NCBI GenBank assembly: GCA_030156305.1
Contig: JASGMZ010000001.1
Span: 1-39,406 of the forward strand
Direction: 5' to 3'
Source of the DNA: Bacteroidales bacterium
GTDB taxonomy: Bacteria > Bacteroidota > Bacteroidia > Bacteroidales > UBA12077
Length of the DNA stretch: 39,406 nucleotides
Shown: positions 16,509 to 25,590 of the stretch, piece by piece
How positions within the stretch are numbered: position 1 is the first letter of the stretch
How the letters are laid out: each line of letters opens with the position of its first letter
Notes under the pieces: model-generated
The model's input: only the letters and a program-made list of their open reading frames with translations
The model's database searches: none
Told to the model about the DNA's origin: nothing
Made by a program: the position numbers and the translations under genes

Positions 16509-18128
16509 TTAATAGTAAATGTTCCATTTTCCCATAACAACCTTGTTTTCGTAATAGCTTAAAACCCATTTTAAATGTTCTGGAGGTTCTTCTTTGTATA
16601 ATAAGAGAACTGTTGATTTTTTTAAGATTTCTTTTAAATATTGTAATTCTTTGTCGTTTTGCATGTCAATCAAATACTTTTTCCATTCCAGGTCTTTTTC
16701 AAACTGCGTTTCTCTATCTAAGCTGGAATTTCCATCATATAAAGAAATAATTGATTTATTTAGTCCAAAAGCTATCGATGGTTTTATGGTATTATAAACT
16801 AAAACATTTCTATCATTAAGTTTTTCATTGATAATAAAATCAGTAATAGGTTTAGGACTATTTACCTTTAACTGATTTTCTGAAAGAATTACTCCACTGC
16901 TTACGATTAAATATATAGATGTGATAATGGAGATAATCATAGATTTTTGTTTATAATTAAAACGCATTGTTTTGTTAAAACCCACCATACCTAAAATCAT
17001 AGCAAGGCTTATAAAACTTAAAACTTTCGGGACAATATATCCTGTATTAATAAATAATGCTGTGGAAAAAGCAACACAAAGAACAAAAAGAAAACCGATC
17101 AAAATCCTGTAAATAATTTTACTTTTCTCAATAGAAATCTTTGAAAATAATTGTGCTGTTAATATTGCCATTAAGCTATAAATCGGTAAAATATACAATA
17201 TTCGCTTCGATGAGGATATTGAAAAGAAGATAAGAGGAATTATACATCCCATTAATAAAGCAATGTATATTGATTTTTTGGTAAAATTTTTGCGTTGCTT
17301 CTTTATTAAAACGATAAGGGGAATAAACCATGGCAAAGCCACTAAAGGCCCAAATACTATAAAATACCAAAAAGGCTCTGTCCTACCAAAAACATTCTTC
17401 GCAAACCTATCGGCCGTTTGTCTTCCCAAGAAGTAATTCATGAAATCGGTATTCTGAATAGACAAATACACAAACCACGACAATGCAATACCTAAAAATA
17501 GCAACCAGGCCAAAACATGATGAATATTAAAGGATGTTTTAGACTTTTGAATTCGATTAAAAAACAGGATAAAAACAACTGGAACAATAAAAATTACAGG
17601 GCCTTTGGTTAAAAATCCCATACCTAAGCTCACGGTGAAAGAATATAGATAGAATATATTTCCACTTTTACGATACTTTACCCAGGAATAAATACTCCAT
17701 AATGCAAAAGTTGCCAAAAAAGCATCAGTGGTTAAGTTTCTCGAAGAAACCAATACTAAAGGGTAACTCATATAAATGATTGTAGCCCACAATGCGGTTT
17801 GATTGTTCTTAAATAACTGGTTCGTTAATAAATAGATTAAAACCAATTGCAAAAGGATGGCGATTTGCAAGAAAAATCGTGCACCAAATGCATTAACACC
17901 AAACAATTTGTATCCCAGTGCAGTTATTTGATAGGTCAAAGGAGGTTTATGATAATGATGAACATCCAGTAAATTGGGATGTATAAAATCTCCAGAAACA
18001 AACATTTCTCTGGCTATTTCGGCGTATCGTGCATCGCTGCTTTCCACTACTCCAAATGAACCAATATTTATAAATAATGCAACAGCATAGATAAAAAAAA
18101 CGATTTTAAAATAGGTATGATTTTTCAT
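16509..18128 (-). CDS. ArnT/PMT-like membrane glycosyltransferase
   Basis: 539 residues with about twelve membrane segments. The first periplasmic loop carries SSDARYAEIAREM, typical of ArnT-type transferases that use an undecaprenyl-phosphate sugar donor, followed by HYHKPPLTYQ. The C-terminal periplasmic part is soluble. It probably transfers a sugar from a lipid carrier onto lipid A or another envelope acceptor. It is the last gene of a three-gene minus-strand operon, 3 bp after the LAB_N protein, with the GT2 gene first. The sugar (aminoarabinose, galactosamine or other) cannot be read from sequence. Confidence 0.82.
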   Translation of the reverse strand: MKNHTYFKIVFFIYAVALFINIGSFGVVESSDARYAEIAREMFVSGDFIHPNLLDVHHYHKPPLTYQITALGYKLFGVNAFGARFFLQIAILLQLVLIYLLTNQLFKNNQTALWATIIYMSYPLVLVSSRNLTTDAFLATFALWSIYSWVKYRKSGNIFYLYSFTVSLGMGFLTKGPVIFIVPVVFILFFNRIQKSKTSFNIHHVLAWLLFLGIALSWFVYLSIQNTDFMNYFLGRQTADRFAKNVFGRTEPFWYFIVFGPLVALPWFIPLIVLIKKQRKNFTKKSIYIALLMGCIIPLIFFSISSSKRILYILPIYSLMAILTAQLFSKISIEKSKIIYRILIGFLFVLCVAFSTALFINTGYIVPKVLSFISLAMILGMVGFNKTMRFNYKQKSMIISIITSIYLIVSSGVILSENQLKVNSPKPITDFIINEKLNDRNVLVYNTIKPSIAFGLNKSIISLYDGNSSLDRETQFEKDLEWKKYLIDMQNDKELQYLKEILKKSTVLLLYKEEPPEHLKWVLSYYENKVVMGKWNIYY

Positions 18129-18131
18129 GTT

Positions 18132-18764
18132 CTATTGTTTAAATCCAATAATAATATTTCTGAGATATATGGTAAATCCAAATAATTGACCAAGGAATAA
18201 TACCGGATCTCTTCTAATTACAGCATAACTCAAAATCATTAATGAGCCTATTAAACTTAACATCCAAAAAACAAATGGTAAAGATGATTCTTTTTTTCGT
18301 TCTGAATAAATCCACTGATAAACAAATCTAAAAGTAAAAATAATTTGGCCCAGGCTTCCCCAAATTAGAAGTTTAAACGGAATATCCTCGTTTTTAAATA
18401 AACGATCAAAATCCATTTGATTATTATTAAAGAAATATATTCCTATCATTAAAGGAATTAGAATAAATAAGGTGCGTAATATCCACGGAAGTTTTTTCCA
18501 GGAACCTTGTAATTGCATATTTCTTATATAAATAAAATATGTAATTGATTGTCCTAATATAATTGCAAAGTCATCTCTAAACCATCCATAAACAAAAAGC
18601 AAGAAAGAAGCTATCAAACTCAATTGCCAAAACACCTCTGGAGTTAACACTTTTTTTACTTTCTCAGACTGAATCCATTGTAATAATAATCTTGCCGAAA
18701 ATAATATCTGCGCTGTAAATCCTATAATATATACAAAGAATTTATATGATAACCATTCGTTCAT
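18132..18764 (-). CDS. Duplicated LAB_N-domain membrane protein
   Basis: 210 residues made of two copies of the lipid-A-disaccharide synthase N-terminal (LAB_N) domain. The first (about 8-80) has FSARLLLQWIQSEKVKKV, FWQLSLIAS and LGQSITYFIYIRN. The second (about 130-208) has FTFRFVYQWIYSERKKES, FWMLSLIGS and LGQLFGFTIYLRN. Each domain adds about three hydrophobic helices. No LpxB catalytic domain is attached. In many bacteria such proteins are found with ArnT-like and GT2 genes and are thought to help lipid-linked sugar transfer. The gene starts 2 bp after the GT2 stop, indicating tight translational coupling. Confidence 0.85.
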   Translation of the reverse strand: MNEWLSYKFFVYIIGFTAQILFSARLLLQWIQSEKVKKVLTPEVFWQLSLIASFLLFVYGWFRDDFAIILGQSITYFIYIRNMQLQGSWKKLPWILRTLFILIPLMIGIYFFNNNQMDFDRLFKNEDIPFKLLIWGSLGQIIFTFRFVYQWIYSERKKESSLPFVFWMLSLIGSLMILSYAVIRRDPVLFLGQLFGFTIYLRNIIIGFKQ

Positions 18765-18766
18765 GA

Positions 18767-19486
18767 TTAAATATTTGTTCTTTCAACTGAATAATTAATG
18801 TATCTACTACGCATCCACCGATAGGCAAAAGTATCTTGTAAGGGTTTTAGAGATCGATTGAAGATGTTAAATTTTGATTTGCCTGCAATTCGCTCAAAAT
18901 GCTGAACATTAACTTGTTTAACAATCCCGCCTTGCAATTGGATAAGAGCAGGTATAAATCTATGCATTCCATCAAAAAATGGAATCTTTTTGGCAATTTC
19001 AGTTTTAATTACTTTTAATGGACAACCTGTATCAATAATACCGTCGTTAATTAAAGCGCGTCGAATACTATTAGCTATTAACGATTGTATCTTTTTACTA
19101 ATTGTATCTTTACGTTTCTCCCGATAACCTATTACAGCTTCGTAGTTGTCAATGTCATTTAATAAAATATCAAAATCAAAAGGCGATGTTTGTAAATCGG
19201 CATCAATGTATCCTATAAGTTCTGTTGTACAAGCATCTATTCCTGCTTTTATAGCAGAACTCAAACCACAATTCTTCCGAAACTTAATGTATTTAAAATC
19301 GGAATTAGTATTACAAATGTCGAGTATTTTACTAAAACTACCATCTGTAGAACCATCATCAATAAATAATACCTGGCTTTTGGTTTCGCTTTTAAAAAAA
19401 TATTCTATAAATGTAGCTTTAACTCTATCCAGATTATCATATTCGTTAAAGACAGGGATAATAATGGTCATTTTATATTCTGTCAT
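18767..19486 (-). CDS. Family 2 glycosyltransferase (DPM1/ArnC-like)
   Basis: 239 residues, GT-A fold. Seen are the first strand IIIPVFNEYDNL, DDGSTDGSF and the nucleotide/metal region YIDADLQTSPFDF. It probably charges polyprenyl phosphate with a sugar from a nucleotide donor in the cytoplasm. Unlike E. coli ArnC it has no C-terminal transmembrane pair; the adjacent LAB_N protein may supply the membrane partner. It is the first gene of the GT2, LAB_N, ArnT-like operon. No convincing promoter with both boxes was found in the AT-rich DNA upstream. Confidence 0.85.
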   Translation of the reverse strand: MTEYKMTIIIPVFNEYDNLDRVKATFIEYFFKSETKSQVLFIDDGSTDGSFSKILDICNTNSDFKYIKFRKNCGLSSAIKAGIDACTTELIGYIDADLQTSPFDFDILLNDIDNYEAVIGYREKRKDTISKKIQSLIANSIRRALINDGIIDTGCPLKVIKTEIAKKIPFFDGMHRFIPALIQLQGGIVKQVNVQHFERIAGKSKFNIFNRSLKPLQDTFAYRWMRSRYINYSVERTNI

Positions 19487-19697
19487 AAATAGTATTAATT
19501 AATGTAACTCATAAAAATCACTGCTCCCTCAAACAGTACTGATCAAGTATTAATCCTTTTTTTAATTTGTCTTCTCAATTTCGTTGTACTTCTTAAAACA
19601 AATTTTCTATCAAAAATAAATTCAAATTTAACCTTTTATTGTATATTTAATAAATTATAAGAATAAAATTGGATGCCGGTTAATGCTTCAACAACCA

Positions 19698-19961
19698 CTA
19701 CACTACGGCTTCGAACTCCACATATTTTCTAAAGTTATTGATATGAATATCTCTGTAATCAGTTAAAGATAGTCTCGCTATATCATTTAAGTTGATTAAG
19801 AACTTATATGTGGGAACAAACAAAAAATTATTTTTAGTTATTAATAGGGTATCTGCTTTTAGTTTTAAATATGTAATCCTATTAATTATAAGGTTTATAA
19901 TGATTAGGCTGCTACTCGTTAAGTATAGAATGGATTTGTTTTCTATATAATATAGCAACAA
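19698..19961 (-). CDS. Small hypothetical protein
   Basis: 87 residues with a hydrophobic N-terminal half (about 10-30) and a C-terminal part DIARLSLTDYRDIHIN that resembles the strand-turn pattern of a bacterial PH-like domain, on slender grounds. It starts at ATG 19961, right beside a decayed copy of part of the DUF5686 gene. It may be a real small membrane protein or the remnant of a longer one; no homologue is recognised. Confidence 0.3.
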   Translation of the reverse strand: MLLYYIENKSILYLTSSSLIIINLIINRITYLKLKADTLLITKNNFLFVPTYKFLINLNDIARLSLTDYRDIHINNFRKYVEFEAVV

Positions 19962-19966
19962 TCCGG

Positions 19967-20179
19967 GATACGCAATACTTTAAATATATTTGTTATACAG
20001 ACCCCAATTTCTGCATAAGGTGAATTTATTTTATTTGAATAAGAAATTTGTAAATCGAACACTCCTTTTTTTTAAGCACTATTTAATTTACCGTAATGTA
20101 ATTTCAGAGAAATTATTTCTTGCAATTTCAATTTCTTAATAGCGGTATGCGGTTTAAAATTATACCTCCTCCCTTGTGT
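19967..20179 (-). pseudogene. Decayed duplicate of the DUF5686 gene's 3' region
   Basis: About 213 bp here match 21434-21643, part of the DUF5686 gene near its 3' end, in the same orientation, differing only by scattered substitutions and short indels. Long identical stretches include TACGCAATACTTTAAATATA and AATTTATTTTATTTGAATAA. The indels break the reading frame. The intact copy lies about 1.5 kb away, on the other side of nfo. This marks a segmental duplication or the loss of a second DUF5686 paralogue. Confidence 0.85.
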
Positions 20180-20370
20180 ATTGTCGTTCCGATAACAAAA
20201 AATTGTTAGAAAGTAGAGTGTGATGTTTGATTTATCAAATTATTTTGGAATTAGTTTTAAATCTTATTATTAAAGAGAAGATATTCAGCATTTTAATTTT
20301 AAAACTTTTTTGTTTTATTTTCTATATCTATACTGTAAATTAGCAAAGTAATTGTAAAACAAAAAAATAT

Positions 20371-21222
20371 ATGAAATATATCGGAGCTCACGTAAGTGCA
20401 GCCGGCGGAGTGGAAAATGCACCAGTAAACGCCCATAAAATTGGAGCCAAAGGATTTGCACTGTTTACCAAAAATCAGCGGCAATGGAATGCTAAACCGC
20501 TAACCGATGAAAATATTCAAAAATTTAAAGAAAACTGCGAGAAATTTGGCTATGGGAAAGGAACCATTTTACCTCACGACAGTTACTTAATTAATTTGGG
20601 ACATCCCGTAAAAGCCAACCTCGAAAAATCCAGAAATGCTTTTTTAGATGAGATGCAGCGTTGCGAACAGCTGGGTATTGACCGCCTGAATTTTCATCCC
20701 GGAAGCCACTTAAACAAAACTTCGGAAGAAGCGTGCCTGAAAACCATCGCCGAATCGGTAAATATTGCCCTGGATAAAACCAAAGGGGTTACAGCCGTGA
20801 TTGAAAATACCGCCGGACAGGGAACAAACATGGGCCATACCCTTGAGCAAATAAAATATATTATTGAGCATGTAGCGGATAAAAATCGGGTAGGTGTTTG
20901 TATCGATACCGCACATGCCATGGCTGCGGGTTACGACTTTCTTTCAGATGACAGCTACAAAAAATTCTGGGACGAATTTGACAAGATTATCGGCTTTAAA
21001 TACCTGAAAGGCATGCACCTGAACGATTCCAAAAAAGATGTCGGCACCCGGGTTGACCGCCATGCAAGTATCGGAGAAGGATTTTTAGGCGAAAAAGTGT
21101 TTAAAAATTTAATGAAAGATCAACGCCTTGATGGAATTCCTTTAATCCTTGAAACGCCCAATACCGAATTATGGGAAAAGGAGATTACGTTTTTATATGA
21201 TCATATTAAACTTGACACATAA
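20371..21222 (+). CDS. nfo: Deoxyribonuclease IV (endonuclease IV)
   Basis: 283 residues, a TIM-barrel AP endonuclease that cuts 5' to abasic sites and clears blocked 3' ends. All nine metal ligands are present at the same numbers as in E. coli Nfo: His69, His109, Glu145, Asp179, His182, His216, Asp229, His231 and Glu261. Family motifs include GAHVSAAGG (5-13), LNFHPGSH, CIDTAHAMAAG, HLNDSKKDVGTRVDRH and LILETP. This gene looks richer in G and C than its immediate surroundings. It stands alone between a decayed duplicate and a convergent gene. No terminator is clear downstream. Confidence 0.97.
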   Translation: MKYIGAHVSAAGGVENAPVNAHKIGAKGFALFTKNQRQWNAKPLTDENIQKFKENCEKFGYGKGTILPHDSYLINLGHPVKANLEKSRNAFLDEMQRCEQLGIDRLNFHPGSHLNKTSEEACLKTIAESVNIALDKTKGVTAVIENTAGQGTNMGHTLEQIKYIIEHVADKNRVGVCIDTAHAMAAGYDFLSDDSYKKFWDEFDKIIGFKYLKGMHLNDSKKDVGTRVDRHASIGEGFLGEKVFKNLMKDQRLDGIPLILETPNTELWEKEITFLYDHIKLDT

Positions 21223-21343
21223 GTATATACAATACACAGGATTTCCTTACTTACCTTAAAAACCTATCAGAATAAATCGCATCTACATCAATTCAGAATA
21301 TCCCGTTGCAGGGCAATTAGTATTCCATTAGTCAATTTGTGTC

Positions 21344-23791
21344 TCAAAAACTCAACTCTCCCCTAAAGCGAATGCCACTTACATCTGTAAATCCAACATT
21401 TTTATAATTTTTACCTAATAAATGTACGTATTCGATACGCAATACTTTAAATATATTTGTTATACCGACACCAATTTCTGCATAAGGTGAATTTATTTTA
21501 TTTGAATAAGAAGCAGGTAAATCGAACACTCCTTTGTAAGCACTATTTAATTCCCCGTAATGCGATTTCAAAGAAATCATTTCTCGCAATTTTAATTTCT
21601 TAATAAGCGGTATACGGTTTAAAATTATACCTCCCCCGTTGTAATCCAAATGAATGTTAATATACAAATTATGTGCTAATGAAGCGTAGTGCAAAAGATT
21701 AAACCTGTATTTTGCATATCCCAGAGACATTGATCCAACCGGTTGGTCTAATAAATCATAAGGAGCATCGCCAAATAAAAAACCTCCATTTACCATGTAG
21801 CGCAATGATGTTTGTCTAATGTTCAGTTTCCCAACAATAGCACTGTGTAAATGAGAATAAACCCCAAATGAACTTAACCCTTTATCTGGCAATTTAGTTT
21901 GCCCTATATCCCAGCTAAGATTAATAACTGGTGTTTGATCGATATAATAAACCCTTGCAAAATAATATTTATCATAGTACTGCCCAAAAGCTAAGCGTAA
22001 GTTCATCAATACTCCATAGTTCTCGTAACGATTATAATTTATGTTGTTATGTGTAAAATTAACTTCCGGTGTACTTTTATTCCACAAATAATAAGGAGCA
22101 GCTTCAAAAGTGAAATCTTCTTTTGCATTGTACTCAAAGCTGAGACTCACACTCTTCTCTTCTTTTAAATATGGATTTTGCTCTTTGGAAGTTACAGCTG
22201 CAATAAAATTACCGTTTCCCCGAGTGTTTGGATTCTTTTTTATAAACTTAAGGTATTTATCTTGAGAAACTAAATTGTAATCATCGTAATAGTTAATTCT
22301 AAAAATGAATTTGTCCTCGGGTAAGGGTTGGTAAGCCATGCTGGCTCCATATTTAAATCCATTATTTTTAGTGCCGTAACCCAGGAATCCACCTACGTAA
22401 AAATTTTCAAATAATTTTTCGCCGGTTCTTAAAGGAATAGTAAATCGTTGGCCTTCGATGGCATTGGTGCTGTATAAGTCAAAAACCGGACCAACATCGA
22501 TTTTCTCTATATTTAGATAACCGGTCAGCGCCATTCCACCAACAGCATCAATGCCTTTCACTACCTGATTTTCTTTTAATTTATCTATATGCAAATAAGT
22601 ACCTGCTTTCAGCTGATTGGAGGAAAATTCCGGCTGGCTTTTCCATTCACCCGATTTTACATGGTTAAGTCGTTTTGATGTAGAATACAATGTTGTTTTA
22701 TTTACCAGCCAGTTGCCTTCAGATATCTCATCTATCCGTTCTGAACCATATTTCGAGAGGGTGTCTTTGTTTAACGTAATAGACAAATTAAAACTAATTT
22801 CCTGATCTTTGTAAAACCATTTTTCCCCTTCAGTTTTTTGGTAAGTAACATCTGCCCCAAAACCATTAACAAAGTTAATGTTAGCTTCTTTTTGAATATA
22901 TGCATAAACATTAGTAAGGGCAAAGCTGCCACTTTCAACTGTAAAACGGCCTGTAAACAATGGATTGTATTTATTTTTCGGTGTAAATGAAAAATTATAA
23001 AATTTAACGCTATCAACTACTGTACTATCGTTTAAATAAATATCGTAGTACAGTCTTGCCGAATTACTTATTGGAGAAGCAAACCCTCGTCCCAAAATGT
23101 CAATTTGTTCCTGATAAAAATCCATGTCAACCAAAACATTAAGTAATATTAAACTTTCTATAGTTTGATTAAGTTTTGGGAAAATACCATCCTTTTTACT
23201 ATAAACAATACTATCATTTCCTGCTTTAATTTCGGTTCCTAATTCAGCAAAATAAATCGGTAAAAATTTTAAATTCTGATTTTCAATTTGCATTGTAAGC
23301 TCATCCAAATTATTAAAAACTCCTTTTGATCTGGAGGAGGAGTCTACTGCAACATAGACTGCTGTACGGGAAAAAGTATTATAATCATTAATCTTTTGTA
23401 AATTTTCCCTGTTTCCCTTTTTATGTTTCAGGATTTCCTTAAATAATACTTTGGCACGCGACACTTCAGGTTTAATAATTGCTTCATTTAGCATTATTAT
23501 ATCCTTTTCTAAAGGCACACTAAGAAATTTTTTTTGGTTTTTTTTTAATCCTATTTCCTTTGAAAAATAGCCAACAGAAGAGAAAATTAGCGTATCATTT
23601 TTTACGGACGGCAACATAAAATTTCCATTAACATCAGTCATCGTTCCATAAGTTGTTCCCTTAAACCAGACATTAACAAAGGGAATTGGTTCCTTCGTTT
23701 CCTCATCATGTATATTACCCGATATTTCTTGCGCATAAATATTTATATTTGTAAATGCTATTATTATAACAATAGCAACCTTATACCACAT
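21344..23791 (-). CDS. DUF5686 outer-membrane protein with carboxypeptidase-regulatory-like domain
   Basis: 815 residues. A signal peptide ends near NIYAQ (about residue 21). A carboxypeptidase-regulatory-like (plug-less beta-sandwich) domain follows at about 22-100, with EISGNIHDEETKEPIPFVNV and GTTYGTMTDVNGNF. The remainder is a DUF5686-type region rich in amphipathic strands, ending in RFRGELSF, consistent with an outer-membrane barrel. DUF5686 proteins are common in Bacteroidota and have no settled function. It is the last gene of the seven-gene run, 13 bp after the CDP-alcohol transferase gene. Part of its 3' region is duplicated at 19967-20179. Confidence 0.85.
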   Translation of the reverse strand: MWYKVAIVIIIAFTNINIYAQEISGNIHDEETKEPIPFVNVWFKGTTYGTMTDVNGNFMLPSVKNDTLIFSSVGYFSKEIGLKKNQKKFLSVPLEKDIIMLNEAIIKPEVSRAKVLFKEILKHKKGNRENLQKINDYNTFSRTAVYVAVDSSSRSKGVFNNLDELTMQIENQNLKFLPIYFAELGTEIKAGNDSIVYSKKDGIFPKLNQTIESLILLNVLVDMDFYQEQIDILGRGFASPISNSARLYYDIYLNDSTVVDSVKFYNFSFTPKNKYNPLFTGRFTVESGSFALTNVYAYIQKEANINFVNGFGADVTYQKTEGEKWFYKDQEISFNLSITLNKDTLSKYGSERIDEISEGNWLVNKTTLYSTSKRLNHVKSGEWKSQPEFSSNQLKAGTYLHIDKLKENQVVKGIDAVGGMALTGYLNIEKIDVGPVFDLYSTNAIEGQRFTIPLRTGEKLFENFYVGGFLGYGTKNNGFKYGASMAYQPLPEDKFIFRINYYDDYNLVSQDKYLKFIKKNPNTRGNGNFIAAVTSKEQNPYLKEEKSVSLSFEYNAKEDFTFEAAPYYLWNKSTPEVNFTHNNINYNRYENYGVLMNLRLAFGQYYDKYYFARVYYIDQTPVINLSWDIGQTKLPDKGLSSFGVYSHLHSAIVGKLNIRQTSLRYMVNGGFLFGDAPYDLLDQPVGSMSLGYAKYRFNLLHYASLAHNLYINIHLDYNGGGIILNRIPLIKKLKLREMISLKSHYGELNSAYKGVFDLPASYSNKINSPYAEIGVGITNIFKVLRIEYVHLLGKNYKNVGFTDVSGIRFRGELSF

Positions 23792-23804
23792 AATTAAGTT
23801 GAAA

Positions 23805-24398
23805 TCAATTTTGTTTTTCTTTTTTCAATAACCAGTATAGCCCCTTAACACCAATTCTAATATCATCCAATCGCAGCAAAACAATAATTTTCTCAGTATA
23901 AGCTATTATCCCCCAACCTACAGCCAGATAATACATCCAGGTATAAAAACCAAAAACAAGCAGCACGAAAAAGAAGATGCCTTGCACATATCCTGCCGAC
24001 ACTGCTGAGTAAAGATGCAAACCAGGTATTTTCCCGAAACGTAAAAAAGCAATAATATAACTAAGCACAAACAAGCCCAGAAAAAGGTATAAAAACCAGG
24101 CATGAGGTTCAATATCTGTCCACTTGAAAATAAACAAACCTAAAAATGCCATTGCATAAGTGCAGATATCGGCCAGATTATCGAGTGCCGCTCCAAAATT
24201 GGTTTGTAACTTAAAAATACGAGCTATATTGCCATCAAGAATATCGCTGATTAAACTTATGCACAAAAGAATAACAAACAAGTTTTCACGCCCTGTAAGA
24301 GCTAAAAATAGAATAACAGGAAATACAAGAAGGCGGTATAGGCTAATAAAATTAGGAAGGTTTAAAATATTTTCTCCTTTAACTATTATTTTTTTCAT
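23805..24398 (-). CDS. CDP-alcohol phosphatidyltransferase family protein
   Basis: 197 residues with about six membrane helices. The CDP-OH-P motif D-x2-DG-x2-AR-x8-G-x3-D-x3-D is exact: Asp52, Asp55, Gly56, Ala59, Arg60, Gly69, Asp73 and Asp77. These enzymes move a phosphate-alcohol group from a CDP-linked donor to an acceptor in phospholipid or lipid-linked phosphodiester synthesis. The acceptor cannot be told from sequence; PgsA, PssA or an inositol-phosphate type are possible by family. Its setting with a CdsA homologue, a dolichol/phytol-kinase-like gene and an SDR suggests a specialised lipid. It lies 65 bp after the SDR gene and 13 bp before the DUF5686 gene. Confidence 0.88.
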   Translation of the reverse strand: MKKIIVKGENILNLPNFISLYRLLVFPVILFLALTGRENLFVILLCISLISDILDGNIARIFKLQTNFGAALDNLADICTYAMAFLGLFIFKWTDIEPHAWFLYLFLGLFVLSYIIAFLRFGKIPGLHLYSAVSAGYVQGIFFFVLLVFGFYTWMYYLAVGWGIIAYTEKIIVLLRLDDIRIGVKGLYWLLKKEKQN

Positions 24399-24463
24399 AT
24401 TTATAACTTTAAATTTTTTGTAACATTTGATTTTAAATTTTTAAAGAAAGATTTAGGAAGCAC

Positions 24464-25558
24464 TTACCTGTTTTTTTTCTTCTGTGTAAGATTATTAATA
24501 AAATATTCAATCATTTTATACACAGAGTGCTCATTTGGTTCATCTTTACTTGTACTCATTATTTTGTCCAGATTTTTTGTTTCAAAAACAATATTGGTGT
24601 CAATATAGTTGCCAGTAAATGACATGCCCAAGGCAATACTTCTCTCTAATAAGCTAAAATCATTTTGGGCAATAAATTTGACAGGAATAATTTTTATAGG
24701 GAGTATCTTATTGATTATATTAATTATCTGGATATTTTGAATTTGATTTTTGGAAACAAAATTCATAATCACAGGAAGACTCTCTACATTTACAGCTCTC
24801 AAAAGGTACCTAACAACAGTATTTATAGGAATAAGATTTTGAGTTGCCTCAGGGTTTATTTTTACTCTTACAGTTTCATATGGATATCGGGAAGCCAGGT
24901 TATGAACTCTTTTTGTGAAATCAAAAATACCATAATCCGTTTTTGTAACTCCGCTTTGATTATGACCGACTACTTGCGACAACCTTAAAATATGTCCATT
25001 GATCCCTTTTTGGCTGATAAAATTTTTTACTACATTTTCGCCAAACCTTTTCGACTGTTCGTAATAATTTCTAAAGTACGTTATATCCTGATTTGCATAA
25101 AATTTTTCTTGAAAAGGCTCGTCAATCTTACCACATGAATAGGCAGTTCCTATAAAAAAGAAACGCGAATTTTTTGTGGCATACTTTGTATAAATTTTTA
25201 ATGAATTTTCAACTCCTTCTACATTTGTTTTAAATATTTCATCTTTCGATTTTAGGTTGTATTTTAAACTGGCTGCAAAATGAAAATAATCTACATCCTC
25301 ACTAAAAATCTCTTCCAACTGTTCCTGTGGAATCAAAAAATCTTTGTGAAGTAACGAGTAATTAAATACTTGCAAATTGGCAATATTTACCTTTTCGCCA
25401 TAGCTATTTTCTTCCAACACTTTTTTTATTCTTTCGGTTGACGAAAATTTAATGCTTGGCCGCACCAAGGCAATTACTTTATACTTATGCTTTAATAATT
25501 TGATGATGAAATGAGAGGCCACATAACCGTTTGCCCCGTTGATAATAATTGTTTTCAT
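24464..25558 (-). CDS. Extended SDR, NAD(P)-binding, acyl-reductase-like
   Basis: 364 residues. The Rossmann motif is NGANGYVAS (about 7-15), in which the third Gly of GxxGxxG is Ala. FIGTAYSCG and YYEQSKRFGEN give the catalytic Tyr and Lys (YxxxK). The middle resembles the NAD_binding_4 (thioester-reductase/male-sterility) group with HFAASLKY, NVEGVENSL and the late GIFDFTKRVHNLA region. Members of that group reduce acyl thioesters to aldehydes or alcohols; sugar-nucleotide epimerase remains possible. In a lipid operon, making a fatty alcohol is an attractive but unproven role. Confidence 0.75.
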   Translation of the reverse strand: MKTIIINGANGYVASHFIIKLLKHKYKVIALVRPSIKFSSTERIKKVLEENSYGEKVNIANLQVFNYSLLHKDFLIPQEQLEEIFSEDVDYFHFAASLKYNLKSKDEIFKTNVEGVENSLKIYTKYATKNSRFFFIGTAYSCGKIDEPFQEKFYANQDITYFRNYYEQSKRFGENVVKNFISQKGINGHILRLSQVVGHNQSGVTKTDYGIFDFTKRVHNLASRYPYETVRVKINPEATQNLIPINTVVRYLLRAVNVESLPVIMNFVSKNQIQNIQIINIINKILPIKIIPVKFIAQNDFSLLERSIALGMSFTGNYIDTNIVFETKNLDKIMSTSKDEPNEHSVYKMIEYFINNLTQKKKNR

Positions 25559-25590
25559 ACTAAAAGTTTCTCTGTTTTCTGTTTAAAAAT

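Noticed and set aside
20190..20220. TAACAA/TTGTTA hairpin upstream of nfo
   Set aside because: Only 6 bp of A/T-rich pairing, weak and with no T-run; not reported as a terminator or operator.
20299..20484. Short minus-strand frame overlapping the nfo start
   Set aside because: Antisense to the conserved nfo N-terminus; no independent support.
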